From contig NZ_AP023354.1 in assembly GCF_018324685.1 (NCBI RefSeq), positions 5,580,001-5,644,000 of the forward strand: a stretch of 64,000 nucleotides of DNA, given 5' to 3'. A model generated the notes under the pieces. That model was not told the origin of the DNA and searched no databases. It was given only the letters and a program-made list of their open reading frames with translations. Origin of the DNA: Actinocatenispora sera (GTDB lineage: Bacteria; Actinomycetota; Actinomycetes; Mycobacteriales; Micromonosporaceae). This document shows positions 1-9,759 of this stretch, piece after piece. Position 1 is the first letter of the stretch; the number at the start of each line of letters is the position of its first letter. The position numbers were made by a program, and so were the translations under genes.

Positions 1-55
1 CGGACCGTTTCCGCCGATACGATCCAGTTGCAGGTTCGGACGAAGGGATGCACCT

Positions 56-1996
56 GTGACGTTGGGTGATCGGAACGACCGATCGTCCGACCGTTCCGGT
101 CGGTCGAACGGTCGGCCCACCCCGGCACCGGATGCGGAGCCGCACCCAACCGCGCCCGACGACTGGCCCACCATCCCGTGGGCCGGTCCGGAGCCCGCGG
201 TCGGCGCGCCACCGCCGCCCGCGCCCCGCCGCGCCGGCGAGGCGCCGACGACCGGCCCGACGCCGAACTTCGCCGACCACGCCGGCGACGAGAGCTACTG
301 GACCCGGGCCGTCCGGCAGCGTCCGATCGACCCCTTCGCCGGGCCACCACAGCCCGGCTTCGTCCCACCGCCCGACCCGCCGTGGCTCCACGCGCCCGAG
401 GCGGGTCCGACCCCGCCTCGACCGGCCGGACCGCACCCGCCCCCAACCGGGCCGACCGTCCCCCAGGGCGCCGGGCCGACCATCCGCCGGGCGGCCGGGT
501 CGGCCATGCCACCGACGCCCGATCCGGCCTCGTCCACCGGGGCCCCCACGATGCCGTCGGACGGCGACCAGCCCCGCACCGGCTCGGCCGGCGCCGCCAC
601 CGGTGTCCGGCCCACCGATGCCGGCGTGGGTCCGGACTCCCCTCCCGGCGACGCCGGTCGGAACGACCAGGGCGGCGACCCGCTCGAACCACCGCCCTGG
701 GTCCGGCCGGACTGGGCGCGCGGCGAGACGCCCCCGGGCCCGTTCGGTGTCCCGCCCGACGCGGCGGATGTCGGCGCGCCGCACCGATCCGGTGGCGCGC
801 AGCGAACCGGCGCCGATCCGGCCGACACCGTCCCACCGCGGCCCGGTGCCGACCGGTCCGGCGCCGACCGGTCTGGTGCCGACCGGTCCGGTGCCGACCG
901 GTCCGGTGCCGACCAGGCCGGTGCCGACCGGTCCGGTGCCGACCGGTCCGGTGCGACCGCGAACGGCCGGTCCAGCCCCCGAGACACCGGCCCACGAGAC
1001 ACCGGCCCACGAGACACCGGGCCGCGAGACGGCCGGCCACACGACACCGGGTCCTGGGACACCGGGTCCCGGGATGCCGGGCCACGCAAGGGCGGGTCGT
1101 CGGACGGCAGGACCTGGGACGCCGGATCCTCGGCTGCCGGACCACGGAACGCCGGTCGCTCGGACGGCAGGACCTGGGACGCCGGGCCCTCGCCCGCCGG
1201 GCCGGACGGTTCCCGGACCGATGACGGCGGTGGCGAGCCGTCCGACGTCGACGACGACGAGTTGCTGCCACCGGCCGGTACGGCCCGGCGTGGTCAGCTC
1301 ACGGTGGCCCGGCTGCAGCCGGCCAACGTACGCCAACTGGTCCGCGCGGCGCCGCCGCAGCCGGCCGGGAAACCGCCCGGCTCGGCGAGCGCCGCCGGCG
1401 TGCTGTGCGGGATCCTCGCCGTACCGATGCTCGCGACGACCGGCGCGCTGTTCGCCACCGGCGCCCACCCGGCGCTCGCCGGGAGCACGTTCGTCATGGC
1501 GATCCTGTCGGTGGTCGGCGGGGTCCGGCTGATCCAGCGCGGCAGTCCGCTGTTGCCGCTGCTGTGTGCGGCGTTCTCGGTGCTCGGCGGCGTACTGCTG
1601 ATCAGCGGTGCGGTCGGCTCCGGCGTCCTGATCAGCGTCGTCGGTACGGTCTGGCTGCTGTTCACGGCGCTGGCACTGATCATGGTGCTGCTGTTGCGGC
1701 GCCGCCGGGTGCGCCGGTGGCTGACCGCGCGCGGCAGGGAGTGGCAGCGCGGCCGGCCGGCGCCGCGGCGCTGGCGCTGGCGGCGCCGCATCCAGCTGCC
1801 GGAACGGCTGCGGGTACGACCGAAGCTGCGCCTGGTGTCCCGGCTGCGGCCGGCGCAGCAGACCCGCCGGACCCGCCGGCCGGCCAAGGTCAAGCGGGTC
1901 GGCCGGCACGTGCGTGGCGGGCGGCGGCCCGGCGCGCGGTCCGGCCCGGTCGGCTTCGTCGGCCGCGACTCCCCGGACCGGCCGCCACAGGACTGA
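56..1996 (+). CDS. Pro-rich, repeat-containing multi-pass membrane protein
   Basis: 646 aa, GTG start with a GAAGGGA-like ribosome site about ten bases upstream. I do not recognise a family. The first ~430 residues are low complexity, rich in Pro, Gly, Asp and Arg. They include two blocks of short tandem repeats: GADRS-type pentapeptides around residues 265-300 and PRDTG-type pentapeptides around 308-325. Residues ~446-562 hold about four hydrophobic segments (AAGVLCGILAVPML, then FVMAILSVVGGV, LLPLLCAAFSVLGG, LISVVGTVWLLF). The last ~85 residues are strongly basic (RRRRVRRW and later Arg-rich runs), which suggests a cytoplasmic nucleic-acid- or lipid-contacting tail. It converges on the ilvC end. 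Function unknown. Confidence 0.75.
   Translation: MTLGDRNDRSSDRSGRSNGRPTPAPDAEPHPTAPDDWPTIPWAGPEPAVGAPPPPAPRRAGEAPTTGPTPNFADHAGDESYWTRAVRQRPIDPFAGPPQPGFVPPPDPPWLHAPEAGPTPPRPAGPHPPPTGPTVPQGAGPTIRRAAGSAMPPTPDPASSTGAPTMPSDGDQPRTGSAGAATGVRPTDAGVGPDSPPGDAGRNDQGGDPLEPPPWVRPDWARGETPPGPFGVPPDAADVGAPHRSGGAQRTGADPADTVPPRPGADRSGADRSGADRSGADRSGADQAGADRSGADRSGATANGRSSPRDTGPRDTGPRDTGPRDGRPHDTGSWDTGSRDAGPRKGGSSDGRTWDAGSSAAGPRNAGRSDGRTWDAGPSPAGPDGSRTDDGGGEPSDVDDDELLPPAGTARRGQLTVARLQPANVRQLVRAAPPQPAGKPPGSASAAGVLCGILAVPMLATTGALFATGAHPALAGSTFVMAILSVVGGVRLIQRGSPLLPLLCAAFSVLGGVLLISGAVGSGVLISVVGTVWLLFTALALIMVLLLRRRRVRRWLTARGREWQRGRPAPRRWRWRRRIQLPERLRVRPKLRLVSRLRPAQQTRRTRRPAKVKRVGRHVRGGRRPGARSGPVGFVGRDSPDRPPQD
845..954 (+). 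repeat. 15-bp tandem repeat inside the first CDS
   Basis: About seven copies of a 15-bp unit close to GGTGCCGACCGGTCC, in frame, encoding GADRS repeats. A second in-frame array of GACACCGGCCCACGA-like units follows at about 983-1030. Unit length is a multiple of three, so copy-number change would lengthen or shorten the protein without breaking it. Confidence 0.8.
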
Positions 1997-2117
1997 ACCA
2001 CCGGCCCCGAAACCCCGCGCGCCGCAGGCGGTACCGCGGGCCGCGGGCGGGGCGCACTCCCGGAGACGGTCGCGCGAGGCTTCCGGAGACGCAGACGGGG
2101 TCGGGGACGGAGACAGA

Positions 2118-2150
2118 GACGGGGCCGGCACCGGTGTGCGCGGCCCCGTC
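2118..2150 (-). terminator. Likely rho-independent terminator of ilvBNC
   Basis: Perfect 10-bp inverted repeat, GACGGGGCCG and CGGCCCCGTC, with a 13-base loop, 15 bases past the ilvC stop. The following minus-strand sequence is pyrimidine-rich (TCTGTCTCC) but has no pure T tract. Confidence 0.6.
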
Positions 2151-2164
2151 CTGGTCGGTACGGC

Positions 2165-3232
<1,068 letters not shown>

Positions 3233-3748
3233 TCAGGCTGTACTACGCAGGGTGGGGCTGGTGATGGAGCGGGCGCCGCGGCCGATCGCGACCAGGCCGG
3301 ACTGCACCATCTCCTTGATGCCGAACGGCTCCAGCATCCGCAGCAGCGCGTCCAGCTTGTCGCTGGTACCGGTGGCCTCGATGGTCAGCGCCTCCGGCGA
3401 GGCGTCCACCACCTTGGCGCGGAACAGCTGGACCGCCTCCATCACGTGGGTGCGGCTCTGCACGTCGGCGCGGACCTTCACCAGCAGCAGCTCGCGCTGA
3501 ACCGAGGCGTCGGTCTCCAGCTCGACGATCTTCAACACGTTGACGAGCTTGTTCAGCTGCTTGGTGACCTGCTCCAGCGGCGAGGATTCGACGTTGACCA
3601 CGATGGTGATCCGCGAGATGCCCGGCTGCTCGGTCTCGCCGACCGCGAGCGAGTCGATGTTGAACCCGCGCCGGCTGAACAGCCCCGACACCCGCGCCAG
3701 GACGCCGGGCTTGTCCTCCACCAGTACTGACAAGGTGTGCTTACTCAT
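3233..3748 (-). CDS. ilvN: Acetolactate synthase small (regulatory) subunit
   Basis: 171 aa from the chosen start. It binds and activates IlvB and carries valine feedback inhibition. The N-terminal ACT domain begins at MSKHTLSVLVEDKPGVLARV (residues 1-20) and includes the family segment GLFSRRGFNIDSLAVG. The C-terminal ALS_ss_C domain follows (LEPFGIKEMVQSGLVAIGRG at the end). An in-frame ATG ten codons upstream (position 3778) is rejected: it lacks a ribosome site, whereas 3748 has GCGAGGAC at good spacing and fits family N-termini. The ribosome site lies inside a GGAGCGAAGCGAGGA repeat element. Confidence 0.96.
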   Translation of the reverse strand: MSKHTLSVLVEDKPGVLARVSGLFSRRGFNIDSLAVGETEQPGISRITIVVNVESSPLEQVTKQLNKLVNVLKIVELETDASVQRELLLVKVRADVQSRTHVMEAVQLFRAKVVDASPEALTIEATGTSDKLDALLRMLEPFGIKEMVQSGLVAIGRGARSITSPTLRSTA

Positions 3749-3823
3749 GGCCGTCCTCGCTTCGCTCCGGGCGGCCATGAGGCACGAAACGCCGTGCCCA
3801 TGATTCGCTCCACTTCGTTTCGC

Positions 3824-5653
3824 TCATAGGTCGTCCTCATCGAAGGCGGGGCGGACACCCCGGGCGAACAGGATGTCGTCGTTGCCGACGCCGGGCGGCA
3901 CCATCGGCCACACCATGGCGTCCTTGCCGACCACGAACTCGGCGACCACCGGCCGGTCGTCGATGTCCATCGCCTGCTTGATCGTGGCGTCCACGTCGTC
4001 GGCCGACTCGGCCCGCAGCCCCACGCAGCCGAGCGCGTCGGCCAGCTTGACGAAGTCGGGCACCCGGTGCTTGTGGGTACCGAGGTCGGTGTGCGAGTAG
4101 CGGCCGTCGTAGAACAGCGTCTGCCACTGCCGGACCATGCCCAGGTTGCCGTTGTTGATCACGGCGACCTTGATCGGGATGCCCTCCAGCGCGCAGGTGG
4201 CGAGCTCCTGGTTGGTCATCTGGAAGCAGCCGTCGCCGTCGATGGCCCAGACGGTACGGTCCGGCCGGCCGGCCTTCGCCCCCATCGCCGCGGGCACCGC
4301 GAACCCCATGGTGCCGGCGCCGCCGGAGTTGATCCAGGTACCGGGCTTCTCGTACGAGATGAACTGGCTCGCCCACATCTGGTGCTGGCCCACGCCGGCG
4401 ACGTAGATCGCGTCCGGGCCGACCAGCTCGCCCAGTCGCTGGATCACGTACTGCGGGGCGAGCGTGCCGTCCGACGGCTCCTCGTAGCCCAGCGCGTACC
4501 GCTCGCGCAGGTCGCGCAGCTGCGCCCACCAGGCGGACAGTTCCGGGCCCTCGCCGCCGTTGTCGGCGATCTCGGCCCGCATCGCGGTCAGCAGCTCGGT
4601 CAGCACCCACTTGGCGTCGCCGACGATCGGCACGTCGGCGTGCCGGTTCTTACCGATCTCGGCCGGGTCGATGTCGGCGTGTACCACCGTCGCGTCCGGC
4701 GCGAACGAGTCAAGCCGGCCGGTCACCCGGTCGTCGAAGCGGGCGCCGAGGGCGACGATCAGATCGCTGCGCTGCAGCCCGTACACCGCGCTGACCGAAC
4801 CGTGCATGCCGGGCATGCCCAGGTGCTGCGGGTGCGAGTCGGGGAACGCGCCGCGCGCCATCAGGGTGGTCACCACCGGGATGCCGGTCAGCTCGGCCAG
4901 CTCCCGCAGCTGGTCGGTGGCGTGCGCCTTGAGCACCCCGCCGCCGACGTAGAACACCGGCCGCTGGGCGGTGCGCATCAGCCGCGCCGCCTGGCCGATC
5001 TGCTTGCCGTGCGGGTGCGTCGTCGGGTGGTAGCCGGGCAGGTCCAGCGCCGGTGGCCAGCTGAACGTGGTCTGCGCCTGCAGCACGTCCTTCGGGATGT
5101 CCACCAGCACCGGGCCGGGCCGGCCGGACAGCGCCAGGTGGAACGCCTCGGCGACCACCCGGGCGATCTCCGCCGGGTCCTTGACCAGGTAGTTGTGCTT
5201 GATGATGGGCAGCGTGATGCCGCAGATGTCGGCTTCCTGGAACGCGTCGGTGCCGATCAGGGCGGTGCTCTGCTGCCCGGTGATCGCCACCACCGGCACC
5301 GAGTCCATGTACGCGTCGGCGAGCGGCGTGACGAGGTTGGTCGCGCCAGGCCCGGAGGTCGCCATGCAGACGCCCACCTTGCCGGTGGCCTGCGCGTACC
5401 CCTCGGCGGCGTGGCCGGCGCCCTGCTCGTGCCGGACAAGTATGTGCCGGATCTTGGTGGAGTAGAACAGCGGGTCGTAGGCCGGCAGGATGGTGCCACC
5501 GGGGATCCCGAAGACGACCTCGGTGTCCAGCGCCTCGAGCGCGGCGATGAGTGCCTGGGCGCCGGTCATGGGAGTGCTGGTACCGGTGCCGCCGGGGCGG
5601 GGGGCCGGGCGGGCGGCCCGACTGGCCGCCGGCGGGGTTGCGGGTTTCGTCAT
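3824..5653 (-). CDS. ilvB: Acetolactate synthase large (catalytic) subunit
   Basis: 609 aa from the ATG at 5653. ThDP enzyme that condenses two pyruvates, or pyruvate with 2-oxobutyrate. Residues 1-28 are an Ala/Pro-rich extension. The catalytic Glu is in [17 protein letters not shown] (Glu76). The central FAD-binding domain and C-terminal ThDP motif ([19 protein letters not shown] to [12 protein letters not shown]) are complete. An open frame continues upstream to 5770 but would run through the attenuator terminator, so the internal ATG is preferred. The ribosome site is weak. Followed by ilvN after a 75-bp spacer. Confidence 0.96.
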   Translation of the reverse strand: MTKPATPPAASRAARPAPRPGGTGTSTPMTGAQALIAALEALDTEVVFGIPGGTILPAYDPLFYSTKIRHILVRHEQGAGHAAEGYAQATGKVGVCMATSGPGATNLVTPLADAYMDSVPVVAITGQQSTALIGTDAFQEADICGITLPIIKHNYLVKDPAEIARVVAEAFHLALSGRPGPVLVDIPKDVLQAQTTFSWPPALDLPGYHPTTHPHGKQIGQAARLMRTAQRPVFYVGGGVLKAHATDQLRELAELTGIPVVTTLMARGAFPDSHPQHLGMPGMHGSVSAVYGLQRSDLIVALGARFDDRVTGRLDSFAPDATVVHADIDPAEIGKNRHADVPIVGDAKWVLTELLTAMRAEIADNGGEGPELSAWWAQLRDLRERYALGYEEPSDGTLAPQYVIQRLGELVGPDAIYVAGVGQHQMWASQFISYEKPGTWINSGGAGTMGFAVPAAMGAKAGRPDRTVWAIDGDGCFQMTNQELATCALEGIPIKVAVINNGNLGMVRQWQTLFYDGRYSHTDLGTHKHRVPDFVKLADALGCVGLRAESADDVDATIKQAMDIDDRPVVAEFVVGKDAMVWPMVPPGVGNDDILFARGVRPAFDEDDL

Positions 5654-5741
5654 CGCAGTCCGATCCGGGTTGACGGTGAGCTTCAGGTGGACGGCGTGCT
5701 TCGGGCCACGGCCCCCGGCGGCCGGGCAGGTCGACCGAAGG

Positions 5742-5777
5742 CAAAAAGAAGGCCTGCGTGCCACACGCACACAGGCC
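5742..5777 (-). terminator. ilvB attenuator: rho-independent terminator
   Basis: On the minus strand an 11-bp stem (GGCCTGTGTGC paired with GCACGCAGGCC, one G-U) with a 5-base loop is followed by TTCTTTTTGCC. This is the terminator hairpin of a transcription attenuator. It lies between the leader peptide and ilvB, 28 bases past the leader stop codon. A T-run terminator is conspicuous in this GC-rich DNA. Confidence 0.85.
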
Positions 5778-5805
5778 GCGCACCGTCACCGGAGTGACGG
5801 TGCGC
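5778..5805 (-). promoter_or_regulatory. ilvB leader pause/antiterminator-side hairpin
   Basis: Perfect 12-bp inverted repeat GCGCACCGTCAC and GTGACGGTGCGC with a 4-base loop, directly abutting the terminator stem and overlapping the leader stop codon by one base. Its position means a ribosome stalled on or released from the leader peptide would control its folding. The exact set of alternative pairings was not computed. Confidence 0.7.
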
Positions 5806-5843
5806 TAAATAAGTACTACGAGGACGTGCCGACTCGACTGCAT
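5805..5843 (-). CDS. ilvB leader peptide (MQSSRHVLVVLI)
   Basis: Twelve codons and a TAG stop. Six of the last six residues are Val, Leu, Val, Val, Leu, Ile, exactly the end products of the pathway. The stop codon touches the first attenuator hairpin. No Shine-Dalgarno is present, and the start ATG coincides with the predicted transcription start, so translation is probably leaderless. Charged branched-chain tRNAs would let the ribosome finish and the terminator form; starvation would stall it on the Val/Leu/Ile codons. Actinobacterial ilvB leaders of this kind are known; this one is read directly from the sequence. Confidence 0.85.
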   Translation of the reverse strand: MQSSRHVLVVLI

Positions 5844-5878
5844 GAGCTAACTCTGACGCATCCCAGCGCTCCCGTCAA
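5844..5878 (-). promoter_or_regulatory. ilvBNC promoter
   Basis: Minus-strand TTGACG (5873-5878), 17-base spacer, CAGAGT (5850-5855), then six bases to the A of the leader ATG. Spacing is ideal for a sigma-A-like promoter and puts +1 on the start codon. Confidence 0.7.
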
Positions 5879-6003
5879 CCAGTCTCACATCGTGGTTCAC
5901 GCCACTTCTCGCCGGGCAGATCCCCTGGTTCCCACGCTCGTTGAAGGCTGAATGAGGGTTAAGTAAGTGTCCCGAGTGGTGGAACGAACGACCCGGGTCG
6001 GTG

Positions 6004-6031
6004 TTCACCGGCCGGTTTCGCGTGACAGACT
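6004..6031 (+). promoter_or_regulatory. ilvD promoter, leaderless
   Basis: TTCACC (6004-6009), 16-base spacer, CAGACT (6026-6031), then seven bases to the ilvD ATG. There is no Shine-Dalgarno before the ATG. The -10 resembles that of the divergent ilvB leader. Confidence 0.55.
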
Positions 6032-6038
6032 GTCCGCC

Positions 6039-7934
6039 ATGGCTGAACTGAGGTCGCGGACCTCCACCGCGGGACGCAACATGGCCGGCGCCCGGGCGCT
6101 GTGGCGGGCCACCGGGATGACCGACGACGATTTCGGCAAGCCGATCGTCGCGATCGCCAACAGCTTCACCCAGTTCGTACCCGGTCACGTGCATCTCAAG
6201 GACCTCGGGCAGCTCGTCGCCGGCTCGGTCGCCGAGGCCGGTGGCGTCGCCAAGGAGTTCAACACCATCGCGGTCGACGACGGCATCGCGATGGGCCACG
6301 GCGGCATGCTCTACTCGCTGCCGTCCCGCGAGCTGATCGCCGACGCGGTCGAGTACATGGTGAACGCGCACTGTGCCGACGCCCTGGTGTGCATCTCCAA
6401 CTGCGACAAGATCACGCCGGGGATGCTGATCGCCGCGATGCGGCTCAACATCCCCACCGTGTTCGTCTCCGGCGGGCCGATGGAGGCCGGCAAGACGGTC
6501 GCGATCGAGGGCATCGTGCACGACAAGATCGACCTGATCGACGCGATGATCGCCTCCGCCAACGACTCCGTCACCGATGACCAGCTCGACTCGATCGAGC
6601 GGTCCGCCTGCCCGACCTGTGGCTCGTGCTCCGGCATGTTCACCGCCAACTCGATGAACTGCCTGACCGAGGCGATGGGGCTCGCCTTGCCCGGCAACGG
6701 TTCCACGCTCGCCACGCACAGCGCGCGCAAGGCGCTGTTCGAGCGCGCCGGTCGGACCATCGTCGACCTGGCCAACCGGTACTACGGCAAGGACGACGAG
6801 TCGGTGCTGCCGCGCTCGATCGGCAGCCGGCAGGCGTTCGAGAACGCGATGGCGCTCGACGTGGCCATGGGCGGGTCGACCAACACCGTGCTGCACCTGC
6901 TCGCCGCGGCCCGCGAGGCCGGGCTCGACTTCGGCGTCCGCGACATCGACGCGATCTCCCGCCGGGTGCCCTGCATCGCCAAGGTGGCGCCGTCGGTCGC
7001 GAGCGGAGCGAGCAAGGACGGCGCTGCGGGCCCGGTCCGGATTTATCACATGGAGGACGTGCACCGGGCCGGCGGCATCCCCGCGATCCTGGGCGAGCTG
7101 GACCGCGGCGGGCTGCTGCACCGCGACGTACACGCGGTGCACGCCGACACGCTGGACGAGTGGCTGTCCCGCTGGGACGTGCGGGCCGCCGAACCCGCGC
7201 CGGAGGCGGTCGAGCTGTACCACGCGGCGCCCGGCGGGGTGCGCACCACCGAGGCGTTCTCCACCGACAACCGGTGGGACCGGCTGGACACCGACGCCGA
7301 GCACGGGTGCATCAGGGACGTGGCGCACGCGTACACCGCCGACGGAGGGCTCGCCGTGCTGCACGGCAACATCGCCGTGGACGGCTGCGTGGTCAAGACC
7401 GCGGGGGTACCGGAGGAGGTCTGGACGTTCCGCGGCCCGGCGAAGGTGTTCGAGTCGCAGGAGCAGGCGGTCGACGGGATCCTCGACAAGACCGTGCAGC
7501 CCGGCGACGTCGTCGTCATCCGGTACGAGGGCCCCAAGGGCGGGCCGGGCATGCAGGAGATGCTGCACCCGACCTCGTTCCTGAAGGGCCGCGGGCTGGG
7601 AAAGGCGTGCGCGCTGATCACCGACGGCCGGTTCTCCGGCGGGACCAGCGGGCTGTCGATCGGCCACATCTCCCCCGAGGCGGCCGGTGGTGGGCTGATC
7701 GCGCTGGTGCGCACCGGCGACGAGATCGCGATCGACATCCCGAACCGGTCCATCGAGCTGCTGGTCGACGACGCCGAGCTGGCCCGGCGCCGGGCCGCGC
7801 AGGAGGCGCGGGAGCGGCCGTACACGCCGGTCGACCGGCAGCGCACGGTGTCCGCGGCGCTGCGCGCGTACGCGGCGATGGCGACCGCGGCGAGCGACGG
7901 CGCCTACCGCGACGTGGACCAGATCGCCCGCTGA
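6039..7934 (+). CDS. ilvD: Dihydroxy-acid dehydratase
   Basis: 631 aa from the ATG at 6039, which gives the family N-terminus [21 protein letters not shown]. The open frame extends 24 codons upstream, but that part covers the promoter. The enzyme dehydrates the dihydroxy acids to branched-chain 2-oxo acids using an Fe-S cluster. Cluster and substrate motifs are [12 protein letters not shown] (Cys118, Cys122) and [18 protein letters not shown] (from Cys191). KGGPGMQEM and [12 protein letters not shown] are also present. Oddity: about 13 extra residues at roughly 319-335 between KVAP and [11 protein letters not shown], encoded by a GAGCGGAGCGAGC repeat. Divergent from ilvB. Confidence 0.96.
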   Translation: MAELRSRTSTAGRNMAGARALWRATGMTDDDFGKPIVAIANSFTQFVPGHVHLKDLGQLVAGSVAEAGGVAKEFNTIAVDDGIAMGHGGMLYSLPSRELIADAVEYMVNAHCADALVCISNCDKITPGMLIAAMRLNIPTVFVSGGPMEAGKTVAIEGIVHDKIDLIDAMIASANDSVTDDQLDSIERSACPTCGSCSGMFTANSMNCLTEAMGLALPGNGSTLATHSARKALFERAGRTIVDLANRYYGKDDESVLPRSIGSRQAFENAMALDVAMGGSTNTVLHLLAAAREAGLDFGVRDIDAISRRVPCIAKVAPSVASGASKDGAAGPVRIYHMEDVHRAGGIPAILGELDRGGLLHRDVHAVHADTLDEWLSRWDVRAAEPAPEAVELYHAAPGGVRTTEAFSTDNRWDRLDTDAEHGCIRDVAHAYTADGGLAVLHGNIAVDGCVVKTAGVPEEVWTFRGPAKVFESQEQAVDGILDKTVQPGDVVVIRYEGPKGGPGMQEMLHPTSFLKGRGLGKACALITDGRFSGGTSGLSIGHISPEAAGGGLIALVRTGDEIAIDIPNRSIELLVDDAELARRRAAQEARERPYTPVDRQRTVSAALRAYAAMATAASDGAYRDVDQIAR

Positions 7935-7973
7935 CGACGGCTCCGGCCGGCGAGCCACGGCGCACGGCCGCGG

Positions 7974-8615
7974 TCAGTGGCCCGGGGCCGCGAGCAGGTC
8001 GGTGACCAGGCGGCGCATGGTGTCCCGGACCCGGCCGGCCGCACCGTCGGCAAGAAGCGTCCGGATCGGCGGGGCGTGCAGCGAGCCGAGCAGTACGTGC
8101 CCGACCAGTTCGGCATCCAGGTCCGGGCGGGCCTCGGCGATCAGCCCGGTGAGGTGCTCGTACCACCAGGCGTAGGCGTCAGTGGCGGCCTGGGTCGCGG
8201 TCGCGTCGTGGTCCTCCGGCTCGGCGCGCTGCGCGGCGGCGGATCGTTGCGGGCCGGCGGCGGCGTACTCGTAGGCGGAGATCAGCACGCTGTTGCGGCT
8301 GGCGACGTCGACCACGGCATCGAAGAACGCGGTGAGCCGCTCGACGGCGGGCGCGCCCGGGCCGAGCGGCGGCGGTCCGGTACGGATCCGCCGGGACAGG
8401 TCGTCCATCCGCTCGTCCACCAGCGCCCGCAGCAGGCCGGCGCGGCTGCCGAACCGCCGGAAGACCGTGCCCTTGCCGACTCCGGCGGCGGCCGCGACGG
8501 CGTCGACCGAGACGTGCTCGGCGTCCTCGCGGGCGAGCAGTTCCTCGGTGGCGCGCAGGATCGCGGCACGGTTGCGGGCCGCGTCCGCCCGCTCGGCGCC
8601 GATCGCCATGCTCAC
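7974..8615 (-). CDS. TetR-family transcriptional repressor
   Basis: 213 aa with a GTG start; an ATG two codons later (8609) is equally possible. The N-terminal TetR helix-turn-helix spans about residues 12-65: RAAILRATEELLAREDAEHVSVDAVAAAAGVGKGTVFRRFGSRAGLLRALV. The C-terminal half is a helical ligand/dimer domain of the SCO1402-like type with no recognisable specificity. It is divergent from the MDR oxidoreductase at 8704 and the two share two related dyads, so it probably represses both. Ligand unknown. Confidence 0.92.
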   Translation of the reverse strand: MSMAIGAERADAARNRAAILRATEELLAREDAEHVSVDAVAAAAGVGKGTVFRRFGSRAGLLRALVDERMDDLSRRIRTGPPPLGPGAPAVERLTAFFDAVVDVASRNSVLISAYEYAAAGPQRSAAAQRAEPEDHDATATQAATDAYAWWYEHLTGLIAEARPDLDAELVGHVLLGSLHAPPIRTLLADGAAGRVRDTMRRLVTDLLAAPGH

Positions 8616-8621
8616 CCCACT

Positions 8622-8677
8622 AGCGGACCAACGGTCCGGATAGTATCGTCGACAGCAAGCGGACCGTCAGTCCGCTT
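8622..8677. promoter_or_regulatory. Two TetR-type operator dyads
   Basis: Dyad 1 is AGCGGAC-N5-GTCCG at 8622-8638; dyad 2 is AAGCGGAC-N5-GTCCGCTT at 8657-8677, the latter a perfect 8-bp-arm repeat. Both share AGCGGAC-N5-GTCCG and flank a perfect -10-like TAGTAT (8641-8646). Placement between the divergent repressor and oxidoreductase suggests cooperative autoregulation. Confidence 0.65.
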
Positions 8678-8703
8678 GATTCTTGTTCTCGAAGGGGAAG
8701 CAT

Positions 8704-9696
8704 ATGCGTGCGATCGTGCTGCACCGGACCGGCGACCCGGACGTCCTGCAACCCGCCGATCTCCCGGCGCCCGAGCCCGGCCGCGGTGAGGTGCTGGTAC
8801 GCACGGAGGCCATCGGCACGCACTTCGCCGAGACCCGGCTGCGGGCCGGCACGCTGCCCGGGATGCCGGCGGCACTGCCCGCGGTACCGGGGTTCGAGGC
8901 GGCCGGCGTGGTCACCGCGGCCGGACCGGACGTCGACACCGCGCTGGTCGGCGCCCGCGTCGCCGCCATGGCGGTGGGCGGCAGCGGCAGCTACGCCGAG
9001 TACCTGACGGTGCCGGTCAGCGGCGTGGTCCGGCTGCCCGCCGGCGTCTCGGCACTCGACGCGGTCGCCGTCGCCACCCCGGGGGCGGTGGCGCTCGCCC
9101 TGGTCCGTACCGCCCGGCTGACCGGCACCGAGCAGCTCCTGGTCGAGGCGGCGGCCGGCGCCGTCGGCGGCTACCTGCTGCAGTTCGCCACCGAGGCCGG
9201 CGCAGGCCGCATCGTCGCCACCGCCGGTACCCCCGCCAAGCGCGAGCACGTCCTCGACCTCGGCGCCGACGTGGCGGTCGACCACCGCCGACCCGGCTGG
9301 CCGGAGCGGGTCGCCGAACTCGCCCGCGCCGACGGGCGACGCGGGCTCGACGTGGTCTTCGAGTCGATCGGCGGCGCCTCGGTCGGCGCGCTGCTGGCCG
9401 CGATGGCGCCCGGCGGCCGGATCCTGCTGTACGGCAACCTGTCCGACCAGCCGGCCGCGATCGGCGCCGGTGACCTGCTGCCGCGCGGGCTGACGCTGAT
9501 CGGGTGCAGCGGCGCACCCGGCGACGGCGCCTGGTACGACACCACTCTGGCGGCCCGCGACGAGGTGCTGGAACGGTTGGCGCGCAAGCAGATCCGGCCG
9601 CTGATCGACAGCGTGCTGCCGCTCGCGGATGCGGCCGAGGCGCACCGCCGGCTGGAGGCCGGCGGCAACACCGGCAAGATCATCCTCGTGCCCTGA
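8704..9696 (+). CDS. MDR-superfamily NAD(P)H:quinone-type oxidoreductase
   Basis: 330 aa, ATG at 8704 preceded by GAAGGGG; an in-frame ATG seven codons earlier lacks a ribosome site. GroES-like N-terminal domain (RAIVLHRTGDPDVLQPADLPAPEPGRGEV) and a Rossmann domain whose nucleotide loop reads AAAGAVGGYLLQFA (about residues 150-163). The zinc-ligand cysteines of alcohol dehydrogenases are absent, so it belongs to the zinc-independent quinone oxidoreductase/enoyl reductase branch. Substrate unknown. Divergent from and probably controlled by the adjacent TetR regulator, in the style of detoxification modules. Confidence 0.9.
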   Translation: MRAIVLHRTGDPDVLQPADLPAPEPGRGEVLVRTEAIGTHFAETRLRAGTLPGMPAALPAVPGFEAAGVVTAAGPDVDTALVGARVAAMAVGGSGSYAEYLTVPVSGVVRLPAGVSALDAVAVATPGAVALALVRTARLTGTEQLLVEAAAGAVGGYLLQFATEAGAGRIVATAGTPAKREHVLDLGADVAVDHRRPGWPERVAELARADGRRGLDVVFESIGGASVGALLAAMAPGGRILLYGNLSDQPAAIGAGDLLPRGLTLIGCSGAPGDGAWYDTTLAARDEVLERLARKQIRPLIDSVLPLADAAEAHRRLEAGGNTGKIILVP

Positions 9697-9759
9697 CCCG
9701 GCGCAGCGGCGAGCCCCGGCACGCCGCTGACGCCCGCGTGCCGCGCCGGCCGGCCGCGC

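Noticed and set aside
3749-3778. Longer ilvN start at 3778
   Set aside because: No ribosome site and ten residues not found in the family; the ATG at 3748 has both.
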